Positions 16,861-26,203 of a DNA stretch of 57,060 nt are shown here, piece by piece (position 1 is the first letter of the stretch; each line of letters begins with the position of its first letter). The notes under the pieces are model-generated. The model was not told the DNA's origin, made no database searches, and saw only the letters and a list, made by a program, of their open reading frames with translations. Origin of the DNA: Anaerospora hongkongensis (GTDB lineage: Bacteria > Bacillota > Negativicutes > Sporomusales > DSM-15969); assembly GCF_004339805.1 (NCBI RefSeq), contig NZ_SLUI01000007.1:1-57060 (forward strand), given 5' to 3'. A program made the translations under genes and the position numbers.

Positions 16861-17961
16861 ATGCAGGGATCAATACAGCAATATCGTAAGCTGATCATTG
16901 GAATCACAGTACTGGTGCTTGCAGGCTGTCTGATCAGTGCCATTCATTTTACCCAGCAGCGAATGAACCAGCGCACGCCGGTGACAGTCACGGCGGCTCC
17001 TGTCAGCACAGTGAATAAGCCGCTCTTTATTGAACGGAAAGGTTCGGCAGTGTATGCAACGAAGGTTCCTGTCTATAGTGAGGGAACAGGGCAGGTCACC
17101 GAGGTCTATGTACAGGCAGGTCAGGCAGTAAAAGCGGGTGAGCCGCTGATGAAGCTGGAGCTTAGCGGCGATGGCGCTGCGGCAGCTCCCGGTTCCCAGG
17201 TGGCGGACACTACTGTCTCCAAGGAAATATATGAAAATGCGTTAAAAGAATATAACCGGTACCAAAAACTCTATGAGATTGGCGGTATCGCCCGTAAACA
17301 GCTCGAAGCTGCTGAAACACGGCTGCAGGCGGCACAGGCTGGCATAGAAAGCCAGCAGGGCAGTCCAATCGCAGGGACCGTAGCAAGCGGCCCGGTTACC
17401 GTCCAAGCGCCGATTGACGGCATTATTACCGGCAGCGTGGCAGTTGCAGGCAGTGCCATTTCGTCAGGGCAGGAGCTTATGGCGCTTGGCAGCGGGCAGG
17501 ATGTGGAAGTGGTCCTGCCATTGGAACAAAGTGAACTATATATCGTTCAGCTGGGCGCACAGGCTGTTATACAAGCAGGTGAGCAGCAGCTGGCCGGACA
17601 AGTAGCCAGTATTTATCCGGAAGTAAAAGATAAACAAATTGCCGCATTTATGGCGCAGCTTAAACTGCTGCAGTCACCGGCAAATAGTCTAACTCCGGGC
17701 ACCGCTGCCAGCGTGAGGATCGCGACCGGTCAGGAAGCTGCCGTAGCCGCCCTGCCTGCTGCGGCCTTGCTCCAGGATGAAAAAGGGGCGTACTATGTGT
17801 TCCTGGCGGTTGAAGGGAAAGCAGTCAGCCAGCAGATTACTATTGGAGAAGTTATTGGCGAGCAAGTGGAAATCACTACTCCGCTCCCGCAGGACAGCCT
17901 GGTGATTACCAGCAATATTGACCAGCTTAAACAGGGGGACAGTGTTATCGTTGCGCAATAA
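16861..17961 (+). CDS. Orphan efflux adaptor (HlyD/RND membrane fusion family), possibly a lipoprotein
   Basis: 366 residues. The N terminus (basic QYRKL, hydrophobic LIIGITVLVLAGC) ends in a lipobox-like LAGC, so lipid attachment at Cys23 is possible. The lipoyl halves are VPVYSEGTGQVTEVYVQAGQAVKAGEPLMKLE and the PVTVQAPIDGIITG stretch. A short alpha hairpin lies between them and a beta-barrel follows. No transporter gene adjoins it, so it must pair with a pump encoded elsewhere. It ends in its own terminator. Ala- and Gly-rich codons contrast with the AT-rich genes further right. Confidence 0.85.
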   Translation: MQGSIQQYRKLIIGITVLVLAGCLISAIHFTQQRMNQRTPVTVTAAPVSTVNKPLFIERKGSAVYATKVPVYSEGTGQVTEVYVQAGQAVKAGEPLMKLELSGDGAAAAPGSQVADTTVSKEIYENALKEYNRYQKLYEIGGIARKQLEAAETRLQAAQAGIESQQGSPIAGTVASGPVTVQAPIDGIITGSVAVAGSAISSGQELMALGSGQDVEVVLPLEQSELYIVQLGAQAVIQAGEQQLAGQVASIYPEVKDKQIAAFMAQLKLLQSPANSLTPGTAASVRIATGQEAAVAALPAAALLQDEKGAYYVFLAVEGKAVSQQITIGEVIGEQVEITTPLPQDSLVITSNIDQLKQGDSVIVAQ

Positions 17962-17984
17962 AATTACAGCGATGGTTTTTTACA

Positions 17985-18022
17985 CAAAACTACTAGTCAA
18001 TGATTTGGCTGGTAGTTTTTTT
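17985..18022 (+). terminator. Terminator of the orphan adaptor gene
   Basis: AAACTACTAGTCAA pairs imperfectly with TTGGCTGGTAGTTT, followed by a T tract. Confidence 0.8.
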
Positions 18023-18096
18023 ATTAGTTAGAGAACAAGTAAGCGTCTTAATAAATAATTATTATCAATAAAATTTATCTTTTTGGTAAAAAGTAC

Positions 18097-18125
18097 TTGA
18101 ATTTTTCCGATCGGAATAGTATGAT
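18097..18125 (+). promoter_or_regulatory. sod promoter with palindrome in the spacer
   Basis: TTGAAT (18097-18102), a 17-base spacer and TATGAT (18120-18125) form a good sigma-A promoter about 50 bases before the SOD start. The spacer holds a perfect 12-bp palindrome, TTCCGATCGGAA (18105-18116), positioned for repression. An AT-rich ATAATTATTATC element about 35 bases upstream loosely resembles a Fur box. Confidence 0.65.
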
Positions 18126-18173
18126 ATAAATAAATAAAACGTAGCTTACATAGCACTTAAGGAGGTTTGTTAT

Positions 18174-18794
18174 ATGAAACAGGTAGAATTAAAATATGGT
18201 TTTGAGGCTTTGGAGCCTTTTATTGATGAAGCAACAATGAGAACGCATTATCAAAAGCATCATGCGACTTATACGAATAACTTTAATGCGGCACTGGAAA
18301 AGCTGCCGGAGCTGGCTGGTAAAACCGATGCGGAGATTCTTTCGAATTTAAGTGTAATTGCCGATGCGGGACTACGGACAGCCGTTCAAAATAATGGCGG
18401 CGGATTTTACAATCATAATCTGTACTTCTCGACCATTTCGCCTGAGGGCGGCAAAGTGCCGGCGGGGGTACTGGACGGGCAGTTAGAACGGGATTTTGGC
18501 AGCTTTGCGGAATTTAAGGAAAAAATATCAGCAGCGGCTATCGGGCGATTTGGTTCGGGCTGGGCCTGGCTGTCCAGTGATGCCGCCGGTAAGCTGGCCA
18601 TTACCTCAACTCCCAATCAGGATAATCCGCTAATGGAATCCAATGGAACATGGACTCCGATTCTGGCGATTGATGTGTGGGAACATGCTTATTATCTGAA
18701 ATATAAAAACTTGCGGGCCGATTACGTTAAAGCCTTTTTTGAAGTAATCGACTGGCAGGAAGTTGCCAAGCGTTACGAACTGGCAGTTCGTTAA
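18174..18794 (+). CDS. sodA: Superoxide dismutase, Fe/Mn family (Mn-type features)
   Basis: 206 residues after AAGGAGGTTTGTTAT. The metal ligands are H25, H81 (FYNHNLYF), D167 and H171 (DVWEHAYY). Q149 in TPNQDNPLM and the Gly-rich segment before the second His (NNGGGFYNH) are typical of Mn-using or cambialistic enzymes rather than strict FeSOD. It removes superoxide in the cytoplasm. In an anaerobe it complements superoxide-reductase-type proteins such as the fused domain at 103-687. It is monocistronic, with a palindrome-bearing promoter and its own terminator. Confidence 0.95.
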   Translation: MKQVELKYGFEALEPFIDEATMRTHYQKHHATYTNNFNAALEKLPELAGKTDAEILSNLSVIADAGLRTAVQNNGGGFYNHNLYFSTISPEGGKVPAGVLDGQLERDFGSFAEFKEKISAAAIGRFGSGWAWLSSDAAGKLAITSTPNQDNPLMESNGTWTPILAIDVWEHAYYLKYKNLRADYVKAFFEVIDWQEVAKRYELAVR

Positions 18795-18804
18795 GAAACT
18801 GCCG

Positions 18805-18840
18805 CACCTGCAGCCGGTAAGGGGCTGCAGGTGTTTTTTT
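18805..18840 (+). terminator. Terminator of sodA
   Basis: CACCTGCAGCC and its complement form a stem with a 6-7-base loop, followed by seven T. Confidence 0.9.
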
Positions 18841-18926
18841 GCTTTCAGCAGGGAATCCCGTCCTTCAACGAGAACTATTTTCGGATAATTCCTTGGATCA
18901 TATGTCTTGGAACTGGGCGGTGGGGT

Positions 18927-20621
18927 ATGAGATTTGATTTAGTGTTAGATTTATCAGGCGATATGGCGCTGCTTGCTTTAGCCGCCTATTTGATTGGGCG
19001 CAGCAGGCTGATTGCTAATTGTGTCAATCAACCGTTACATTTTCGCAGCTGGTTTGTTCTTACCAGTATTTTTTCAGTCCTATCCATGTTTGGCACATAT
19101 AATGGCATTCCCATTGAAGGTGCCTTGGCCAATACCCGCCTGATCGGTACCTTGATGGGCGGTATTCTTGGCGGACCACTGGTAGGGTTCAGTGTTGGTG
19201 CGGTTTCCGGCTTGCATCGTTATTTAATTGGCGGTTTTACGGCAGAGGCTTGTGGAGTTGCAAGTGCTCTGGGGGGCTTATTGGCAGGCTTGATCAGGGA
19301 TCGGGTAGGACTTGGCAATATGACCTGGAAAACAGCTGGGGCAATCGCAATCATGGCCGAACTTGTGCAAAAAGGCATGGTGCTGATTTTTTCAAAGCCC
19401 TTCGCGGCAGCCTGGGCACTGGAAAGTGAAATCGCGCTTCCTACGACGATGGTTTCTGTACTGGGAACAGTGGTGTTTATGTTTATTCTCAAGGATATTC
19501 AGGTGCAGCAGGAGGTCCATGGGGCAAAGGCGGCCGATTTGTCACTGGCGATTGCCAGCCGGACATTACCGTATCTAAGGCATGGACTCAATGCCAAGTC
19601 CGCTGAGGAGACTGCCAATATTATTTTTCAGCTGACCAAGGTAGATGCTGTTTCGATAACGGACAAAGAGCAGGTACTTGCTTTTGTCGGTAAAGGAGAC
19701 GACCATCATAAAGCGGGCGAGCCGATTATCACGCGCTCGACGAAGCGGACAATCGATAATGGCGAGTTATCTATCATCCGGACGCCGGAAGACCGGGGCT
19801 GCCCGATTCCGGGCTGCCCGCTGCGTTCCGGCGTGGTAGCGCCGTTACTTGCCCATGGAGACGTGGTTGGTACAATCAAGCTTTCCCGCGCCAAAGAGGC
19901 CGGAATAGGGGAAATGGATGTTCAACTGGCTCGGGGGATTGCGCAGCTGTTATCGGTTCAGATTGAGCTGGCCGAGATCGATGAACAGCGGAAAATGCGG
20001 GAACGAGCAGAATTAAAAGCCTTAAGTGCCCAGATTAACCCGCATTTTTTATTCAACACGCTCAATATTATTATGTCCTTTTGCCGGACCAATCCGGAAC
20101 TGGCCCGCGAACTGCTGGGGCATCTGGGAACTACGCTGAAATACAGCTTTGCCAGACACGGTGATTTTGTTACCATTGCCGAAGAGATGGAAGAGATCAA
20201 GGCTTATCTGGAAATTGTCAAATCCCGGTTCGGGTCCCGCTTGACGATTGCCATGGAGATTCAGGATGCTGTTCTGTCTGCCACTATTCCGGTGCTGGCG
20301 GTGCAGCCATTAGTGGAAAACGCTGTTCAGCATGGCCTCTTTCCAAAATTGTCTGAATGCCATTTGTCGATTACAGCGCTGCAAGAGGAAGACTCGGTCT
20401 GCATCTCGGTATTTGATAATGGCATTGGCATGGAAGAGGGAAAGGTGAAGCATTTGTTTGCCGAGACGGCAGAGGGGATTGGTGTGCAAAACGTGCACAA
20501 GCGCCTGAAGGCAATCTATGGCAAGGAATACGGACTAAACCTGGACAGCCGGCCCGGTGTTGGAACCTGGGCGACTATTCGCATACCCTGTTCGAAAGAG
20601 GCGGCAGCTTATGAAAATTAG
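18927..20621 (+). CDS. LytS/YehU-type sensor histidine kinase
   Basis: About 564 residues from the ATG at 18927; the frame is open back to 18831 but that start lies in the sodA terminator. The N-terminal half is the 5TMR_LYT membrane module (LMGGILGGPLVGFSVGAVSGLHR). A GAF-like domain (about 205-330) contains a CPIPGCPLRSGV segment. The His kinase core has NPHFLFNTLN as phosphoacceptor region, and the ATP-binding domain has VENAVQHG and DNGIGM. It overlaps the LytTR regulator by 11 bases. Systems of this type often sense pyruvate or dicarboxylates and switch on a carrier; the DASS gene at 21394-22881 is the obvious candidate target. Confidence 0.9.
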   Translation: MRFDLVLDLSGDMALLALAAYLIGRSRLIANCVNQPLHFRSWFVLTSIFSVLSMFGTYNGIPIEGALANTRLIGTLMGGILGGPLVGFSVGAVSGLHRYLIGGFTAEACGVASALGGLLAGLIRDRVGLGNMTWKTAGAIAIMAELVQKGMVLIFSKPFAAAWALESEIALPTTMVSVLGTVVFMFILKDIQVQQEVHGAKAADLSLAIASRTLPYLRHGLNAKSAEETANIIFQLTKVDAVSITDKEQVLAFVGKGDDHHKAGEPIITRSTKRTIDNGELSIIRTPEDRGCPIPGCPLRSGVVAPLLAHGDVVGTIKLSRAKEAGIGEMDVQLARGIAQLLSVQIELAEIDEQRKMRERAELKALSAQINPHFLFNTLNIIMSFCRTNPELARELLGHLGTTLKYSFARHGDFVTIAEEMEEIKAYLEIVKSRFGSRLTIAMEIQDAVLSATIPVLAVQPLVENAVQHGLFPKLSECHLSITALQEEDSVCISVFDNGIGMEEGKVKHLFAETAEGIGVQNVHKRLKAIYGKEYGLNLDSRPGVGTWATIRIPCSKEAAAYEN

Positions 20622-21339
20622 AACAATCATTGTCGATGATGAGGCCCCGATCTGTGATGAACTGGAATACTTGTTAAAAGCGGAGGAAGATATCACGGTA
20701 GTCGGTAAATTTTCCCATTCGCTGGAAGCATTGGAAAATATCCGGCAGAGGACCTGTGACCTGGTGTTGCTGGACATTAAGATGCCGGGACTGACGGGAC
20801 TGGAGTTAGCCAGGATGCTTTCGTACCAGCCTCATCCACCGTTGATCATTTTTACTACGGCTTTTCCGGAGCATGCCCTGGAGGCGTTTACTACTCCGGC
20901 GGTAGGGTACCTTACCAAACCGGTTACCTACGCTAGTCTGGCTCAGGCTTTGGAAAAAATCCGCGCGATCACCAAGCGGACTGCCGTGCCGGAAAAGCCT
21001 TCGCTTGCTAAGATCTGTGTGCTGCAGGGCAGTAAGATTATCCCTCTTGATAAACAGGATATTGTCTTTGTGTATGTGAAAGATAAGGATGTGTATGTCC
21101 GGACGGAGGTCTGCGAGTATGCGGCAGCTCTTACCATGCAGGAAATCGAAAAGCTGCTGAGTGAACAGAAGTTTCTCCGGGTTCATCGTCAGTATCTGGT
21201 CAATCTCGATAAGGTCAGGGAAATTATCCCCTGGTTTCATGGCTCCTATCTGCTGAGAATGAAGGACAGCCGCTCGGAAGAAGTGCCGGTCAGCCGTAAT
21301 AAAATCAAAGAACTGAAAAGTATTTTGGGTCTGAAATGA
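20611..21339 (+). CDS. LytTR-family response regulator
   Basis: 242 residues from the ATG at 20611, inside the end of the kinase gene. The receiver domain (residues 1-120) carries the acidic pair in VDDEAP, the phosphoacceptor in LVLLDIKMPG and Lys in YLTKPVTY. The LytTR DNA-binding domain (about 140-240) has VYVKDKDVYVRTE and FLRVHRQYLVNLDKV. Translational coupling with the kinase marks them as one two-component system. Target genes usually carry two direct repeats upstream; I did not find an unmistakable pair. Confidence 0.93.
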   Translation: MKIRTIIVDDEAPICDELEYLLKAEEDITVVGKFSHSLEALENIRQRTCDLVLLDIKMPGLTGLELARMLSYQPHPPLIIFTTAFPEHALEAFTTPAVGYLTKPVTYASLAQALEKIRAITKRTAVPEKPSLAKICVLQGSKIIPLDKQDIVFVYVKDKDVYVRTEVCEYAAALTMQEIEKLLSEQKFLRVHRQYLVNLDKVREIIPWFHGSYLLRMKDSRSEEVPVSRNKIKELKSILGLK

Positions 21340-21343
21340 CAAG

Positions 21344-21374
21344 CCGCCTGCATTGGGAAATGCAGGCGGTTTTT
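21344..21374 (+). terminator. Terminator of the LytS/LytTR operon
   Basis: CCGCCTGCAT-N6-ATGCAGGCGG is followed by five T. It sits between convergent units. Confidence 0.85.
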
Positions 21375-21393
21375 GGTATAGGAGGGCAGAGCG

Positions 21394-22881
21394 TTAGACT
21401 AGTCCAAGCCATTTCCAGTAGGTAGCACCTAAGAGCAGGATAAGTCCGTACGCGATGATTGTCAGCGGGATACCGGTGCGGATAAAGTCTCTTACCTCAA
21501 AGGTTTCTGTTCCATAGGCAATCATATTCTGCGGAGCGTTAACGGGGAGAATGAAGCCAAAGCTGACCACATACTGGAGGATCATAGTAAGGCCAACGAT
21601 GTTGATACCCGGTGTTTTTACGCTTTGCAGTATGGAGATGATAATGGGAATCATGGCGGCTGCCAAAGCAGTGGCGCTGGCAAAGCCCATGTGAATGATA
21701 ATCAGGAAAGCGGCGAGAATGGCCAGAATAATCAAGGCTGGCATGGTTTGAATACCGAAGGCGCTTACAATGATTTTGGCCAGCCAGGCGGCTGCTTTGG
21801 TGGAGAGCAGTGCCGAGCCGAGGCTGATACCAACGCCGAACAGGATGATGGTACCCCAGTTAATTCTAGGGGCTGCCTGTTTCCAGTCCATTACACCGAT
21901 GCCGGGGAGAAACATAATGGCGATAGCAACGATTGTGGTAGTAGAGGTATCGAAATCATGCAGGATTTTTTCTGTTGCCCAAAGGAACAGCAGCGTGCAG
22001 GAAATAAAAAGCAGTTTCTTTTCATTGAAGCTCATGGGGCCCATTTCGGTTAACAAACGGTGTACTGCTTCTTTGCCGCCGGCAATTTCATCTTTTTCCG
22101 GTGGCATGAGCTTCATCAGAACATAATACAATACGACAGACATAATAGCGGAGAATGGAGCTGCGGCAATGAACCAGTCCATCCAGGTAATATCGATGCC
22201 CAGTTGGGATTTAATAAAGCCCACGGCAATCATGTTTTGAGCAGCTGCCGTTTTAATACCCACATTCCAGAGACTGTCAGCCTGAGCGGTGGCAATCATC
22301 ATAACGGCGGCAAAACGGCTTTTCAGCTCTACTCCGAAGGCCATAATAATCCCCATGACAATTGGCACCATACAGGATACACGGGCAGTAGTGCTGGGAA
22401 CGAAAAAGCTGAGAATAAAGCCGACGACAATAACGCCAATCAGTACACGGTTGGTTTTAGCACCAATTTTAGAGAGCACAAAGAGGGCAATGCGCTTATC
22501 CAGACCGGTTTGCGTCATCGCTGCCGCTAGGAACAGGGCACCTGCTACCAGGGCAAAAGCCGTATTGCTAAAGCCTCCCAGGGCGATTCCCAGTGCTTTG
22601 CTGGTGCCCATCAATACTTTCGGATTAGCAATATCCGGCGATAATCCGAGCAAAACGGCCATCAGACTCATAATGACGGCGGCGCTCACCGGATAGGAAA
22701 TAGAGTCGGTCATCCAAACAATAACAGAAAAGATCAGAATACCGATCATTCGCTGACCGGCGACCGGCAGGCCTTCCGGTGTAGGCAGGGCAATGATGCC
22801 AAGTAGGGCAAGAAAACCAAAAATAAGGCCGTAACGCTTAAAAGGGGATTGCTGAATGGGTTGTTGTAGAGCTGTTTGCAT
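21394..22881 (-). CDS. DASS-family (SLC13) anion/dicarboxylate symporter
   Basis: 495 residues from the ATG at 22881, with AAGGAG eight bases upstream. Some 12-13 membrane helices are visible. Family segments include FFVPSTTARVSCMVPIVMGI, INWGTIILFGVGISLGSALL and the SFGFILPVNAPQNMIAYGT loop near the C terminus, which matches the substrate/sodium-binding SNT/APxN regions. It imports or exchanges di- or tricarboxylates. It is convergent with the LytS/LytTR pair, which may regulate it. Its leader (22882-23040) is AT-rich. Confidence 0.9.
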   Translation of the reverse strand: MQTALQQPIQQSPFKRYGLIFGFLALLGIIALPTPEGLPVAGQRMIGILIFSVIVWMTDSISYPVSAAVIMSLMAVLLGLSPDIANPKVLMGTSKALGIALGGFSNTAFALVAGALFLAAAMTQTGLDKRIALFVLSKIGAKTNRVLIGVIVVGFILSFFVPSTTARVSCMVPIVMGIIMAFGVELKSRFAAVMMIATAQADSLWNVGIKTAAAQNMIAVGFIKSQLGIDITWMDWFIAAAPFSAIMSVVLYYVLMKLMPPEKDEIAGGKEAVHRLLTEMGPMSFNEKKLLFISCTLLFLWATEKILHDFDTSTTTIVAIAIMFLPGIGVMDWKQAAPRINWGTIILFGVGISLGSALLSTKAAAWLAKIIVSAFGIQTMPALIILAILAAFLIIIHMGFASATALAAAMIPIIISILQSVKTPGINIVGLTMILQYVVSFGFILPVNAPQNMIAYGTETFEVRDFIRTGIPLTIIAYGLILLLGATYWKWLGLV

Positions 22882-23256
22882 CCAAAACACTCCTTTTCTA
22901 TTGTTTATATTTCAAACACTGCTGGACTTGCAGTAACGAAATATCATATTGAAAGGATAATATTAGTGATAAAATACAAATTTCCTTTAGGTAAACACTG
23001 TAAGTTATATAAAACCATCTTATTCATACAATTAAAATAATTTATGTAACATTTATAACCTTTAGACCATTGGGCAGAGGGGTGGTCAATGGTCTTATTC
23101 TACCAGTTAAAATCATAAGGGAAGCAATAATTAGAGGCGAGACAATTCTTCTCAAATGATAAAACTTACCGCTCAAATGCAAAAAAAACGCCCTGAATGG
23201 CATGCGCCGTTTATACCAGTAATGACGTATATCTGCAATGGCGTGAGTAAAATAAA
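22882..23256. other. Intergenic region without a recognisable gene
   Basis: About 375 bases separate the DASS gene from the terminator of the regulator at 23301. The part next to the DASS gene is AT-rich and presumably holds its promoter. A 74-codon minus-strand frame at 23042-23266 has unlike composition and no good ribosome site, so I do not call it. Confidence 0.5.
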
Positions 23257-23289
23257 AATCCTGCACTTCGAATACAGAAGTGCAGGATT
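23257..23289 (-). terminator. Terminator of the HTH/GGDEF-like regulator gene
   Basis: AATCCTGCACTTC-N7-GAAGTGCAGGATT is followed by TTTATTTT when read on the minus strand. Confidence 0.85.
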
Positions 23290-23300
23290 ACTGATTCATG

Positions 23301-24623
23301 CTATTTACCTGAAGGTGGCAAAGTTTGAGGAGAAAAGCGATACAGGCGGCTGGGGCGTCCCCGGGTGGCGGTATAACCTTCACCGGCTGATTCGAGTAAA
23401 TGCACCGCGCATAAGCTGGTAAGAATACGCCGGATATTTCTTTCTGATGAAGATAGTTCTTCAGCCAGTTGAGAAGAAGTGAAGCAAGTCCAGCCACGAT
23501 GATCCGCGGTAGCCGCTATGCGTTTATACGTTTTAACACTGACCTTGGCATTGTGCAGTTGATTTAGTAATAAGGGATCATCAGAATGATCGGGATAGGA
23601 CAATTCACCGCTGGCATCGGCAGCTTCCACAATGACGCCATCTTCCTGGATGATAATAATCTTTTCGGCAGACCCTCTTTTCGCATGCAGAATGGCCCGG
23701 CTGGCATTGGAATGGGCGGAGGCTACGGTATTACCGAAGCCAATGCCGACATGCAGCCGGGAACCGATATCACTGGTGATTTTACGAATTACACTGTGCA
23801 GTGCCGGTAATTCAAGCTCGATGGTACCGCGCGAACTGAATAACTCATAAACACCATGCCCTTTTTCCAGCAAATAGGCGCTAAGTTTCTCGGCATGACC
23901 CAGCAGGTCCTTCTTAATCTGCAATTCTACTAGTTGTAATTCGTAAGGCGAGTTCATTTTTTCAATAAGTTGATCGTAATTACTGATTTCAATAATTTGA
24001 AACCCCACTTGTGTGCTTTTAAAATAGGCGGTTGTCAATTTTTCGGATAGAACCTGCAGGGCTTTCCGGATCGAAGCTGTTGTGCCGGTATTACGGTAAA
24101 CCGGTATGCCAAGAGCGGTTAGGGCCTTATATACTGCGCCCAGGCTGGAAATAGCCGCCTTAGTTTTACCGGATTTCCAAAGGGCCAGGTGAAAAGCAAC
24201 CAGGCTTTCAGCATTGCAGTCCGCCCCAAAAGAGTGTATATGGCTGCCACGCAAAGGGATAGCGAGATCGCCGATCGCCTCCTGGAGGTTTTCCGTTTCC
24301 GGAATATCGATAGAGATTTCATTGAGAACAAGCTGCTGTGTATTGGCAATTTGCAAAAAACACCTGTACAGCCCGTCACCGCTAAAGGAGCAGTAGACCA
24401 CATTATCCGGGTCCTTAATTTGCTGAATCGCCTTTAGATATGGCGCCGGTCCGGAAAACAGCCAGGAATCAATGTGAGAAGCATTTTCTTTTAGCAAGTG
24501 AGGGGCTTGTTCAATATCCTCATAGATCAAGGGGATAAGCTGCAGCGAAGGAGTAACGTGCTGGTTGACGGCCAGAATGCGGGTTACCGAGTCTTCAGGT
24601 CCAATGACGCCGACTTTTCTCAT
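23301..24623 (-). CDS. Three-domain transcription factor: sensor-like N terminus, degenerate GGDEF-like domain, winged helix
   Basis: 440 residues after AGGAAGGAACCAGC. Residues 1-170 (MRKVGVIGPEDSVTRILAV) resemble a Rossmann-like ligand-sensing domain of PrpR_N type. Residues about 215-340 look like a nucleotidyl-cyclase/GGDEF fold (LHVGIGFGNTVASAHSNASRAILHAKR) but lack the GGDEF signature, so it is probably not a cyclase. Residues about 375-430 are a winged helix (FTSSQLAEELSSSERNIRRILTSL). It is divergent from the AbgA-like/DcuC-like operon and is its likely regulator. I do not know a named family member for certain. Confidence 0.7.
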   Translation of the reverse strand: MRKVGVIGPEDSVTRILAVNQHVTPSLQLIPLIYEDIEQAPHLLKENASHIDSWLFSGPAPYLKAIQQIKDPDNVVYCSFSGDGLYRCFLQIANTQQLVLNEISIDIPETENLQEAIGDLAIPLRGSHIHSFGADCNAESLVAFHLALWKSGKTKAAISSLGAVYKALTALGIPVYRNTGTTASIRKALQVLSEKLTTAYFKSTQVGFQIIEISNYDQLIEKMNSPYELQLVELQIKKDLLGHAEKLSAYLLEKGHGVYELFSSRGTIELELPALHSVIRKITSDIGSRLHVGIGFGNTVASAHSNASRAILHAKRGSAEKIIIIQEDGVIVEAADASGELSYPDHSDDPLLLNQLHNAKVSVKTYKRIAATADHRGWTCFTSSQLAEELSSSERNIRRILTSLCAVHLLESAGEGYTATRGRPSRLYRFSPQTLPPSGK

Positions 24624-24790
24624 GCTGGTTCCTTCCTAACTTTACCGGTATTTGTTACGGCTATTATAACATAGAGCTGTTTTTCTGCGTTACTAGGGAC
24701 TAATAAAAAGGAACCTATATACTATTCGTAATATCGCATATTTATGTATTTAAATACGGAAAAAATCCTTTAATGATCCTAAAATAACAA

Positions 24791-24829
24791 TTGACACCTG
24801 CCGAAACACTCCTTTATTATTAGAATAAT
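24791..24829 (+). promoter_or_regulatory. Promoter and overlapping palindrome before the amidohydrolase operon
   Basis: TTGACA (24791-24796), 18 bases and TATTAT (24815-24820) form a strong sigma-A promoter. A perfect dyad, ATTATT-AG-AATAAT (24816-24829), overlaps the -10 box and is a candidate operator. Confidence 0.65.
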
Positions 24830-24883
24830 CGGACTATTGAAAAAAGATCTTTCTGATCATTTAGATGCGAAGGAGGAAGAGAA

Positions 24884-26185
24884 ATGAATAGCATTGGTTA
24901 TTTAACTGAAGAGCAAATTGTTACTGAACTGCTTACATATCGTAGAGAATTTCACCGCTATCCGGAAAGCGGCTGGACGGAATTCCGCACGACTGCCGCA
25001 ATCGTGAAGCGCTTAACCGAGCTGGGCTATCACATTACGATGGGGGAACAGGCAACCAGGAAAGCGGAAATGATGGGGGTCCCTGATGCGAACACATTAA
25101 GCAGACATCAGGAGCGGGCGATTGCCCAAGGAGCAGATGCAGCTATTGTGGCACAAATGACAGGCGGGCATACCGGACTTTGGGCGGATCTGAACTGCGG
25201 TGATGGCCCGACCATCGCCCTTAGATTCGATATTGACGCAAACGATATAACGGAAGCAAGGGATAGCACTCACCGACCGGCTAAGGAAGGCTTTGCATCG
25301 GAAAACCAGGGGGTAATGCATGCTTGCGGACATGACGGGCATGCTGCAGTGGGCCTGGTACTGGCCGAACTGCTGGCGAAAGACAAAAGCCGGTGGCAGG
25401 GGAATATTCGTCTAATATTTCAGCCGGCCGAAGAAGGGGTACGGGGGGCCCGGGCAATGGCCGCGGCAGGTGCATTGGATAATGTAGATTACATATTTGG
25501 TTTTCATTTAGGTTTTCAGGCGGAGCGAACCGGTGTGTTAGTTGCAAGCACTGGTGATTTTTTGGCAACAACGAAGCTGAATGTCTGGTATGAGGGCGTT
25601 CCCTCCCATGCCGGTGCTTATCCGGAAAAAGGTAAGAATGCGTTGCTTGCTGCTTGTACTGCTGCATTAAACTTGCATGCCATTCCCCGGCATAGCGGTG
25701 GAGCAACCCGCATAACGGTTGGAACATTAAAAGCCGGACAAGGGCGTAATATTACACCGCCTAACGCTTATTTTGAACTGGAAACGCGAGGCGTTACCAG
25801 TGAACTGGATGAGTATATGCGTCTGGAGGCGGAGCGGATTATCCGGGCAGCGGCACTTACCTGGGATGTGCAATACCGGATGGAAATTGCCGGTGGGACC
25901 AAGAGCGGAGAAAGCAGTCCTGATATGGCGGAATTGGTTGAACGGGAAGCAGCATCTATGCCTGTGTTTACCGCTGTGCGGAAGCGTTCCAGCTTTGGTG
26001 CATCTGAGGATTTTGCCCATTTTATGAGCACTGTGCAGGAGCGTGGTGGCAGGGGCGGTTATATCCAGGTTGGCGCTGATTTGGCATCCGGACATCATAC
26101 AAGTCGTTTTGACTTTGATGAGTGCAGCATGCTGCATGCGACAGAGCTGCTCTATAAAGTGACGAAGGCTGTTTTAGCAAAGTAG
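24884..26185 (+). CDS. M20 amidohydrolase, AbgA-like (aminobenzoyl-glutamate hydrolase family)
   Basis: 433 residues after AAGGAGGAAGAGAA. The match by eye to AbgA runs along most of the length: RREFHRYPESGWTEFRT, MHACGHDGHAAVGL (ligands C148, H150), FQPAEEGVRGARAM (E183/E184), HAGAYPEKGKNALLAA, and AGHH-like SGHHTSRFDFDE near the end. Residues about 190-310 form the dimerisation lid. It hydrolyses an N-acyl-type amide bond in the cytoplasm. Only the A-type subunit is present and no abgB neighbour is seen, so the substrate may be another N-acyl amino acid. A DcuC-like carrier follows 18 bases on. Confidence 0.85.
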   Translation: MNSIGYLTEEQIVTELLTYRREFHRYPESGWTEFRTTAAIVKRLTELGYHITMGEQATRKAEMMGVPDANTLSRHQERAIAQGADAAIVAQMTGGHTGLWADLNCGDGPTIALRFDIDANDITEARDSTHRPAKEGFASENQGVMHACGHDGHAAVGLVLAELLAKDKSRWQGNIRLIFQPAEEGVRGARAMAAAGALDNVDYIFGFHLGFQAERTGVLVASTGDFLATTKLNVWYEGVPSHAGAYPEKGKNALLAACTAALNLHAIPRHSGGATRITVGTLKAGQGRNITPPNAYFELETRGVTSELDEYMRLEAERIIRAAALTWDVQYRMEIAGGTKSGESSPDMAELVEREAASMPVFTAVRKRSSFGASEDFAHFMSTVQERGGRGGYIQVGADLASGHHTSRFDFDECSMLHATELLYKVTKAVLAK

Positions 26186-26203
26186 GAGTAAGGAGGCGAA
26201 GTT

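Noticed and set aside
23042..23266. 74-codon minus-strand open frame
   Set aside because: No ribosome site, mixed composition and overlap with the terminator of the neighbouring regulator; probably chance.
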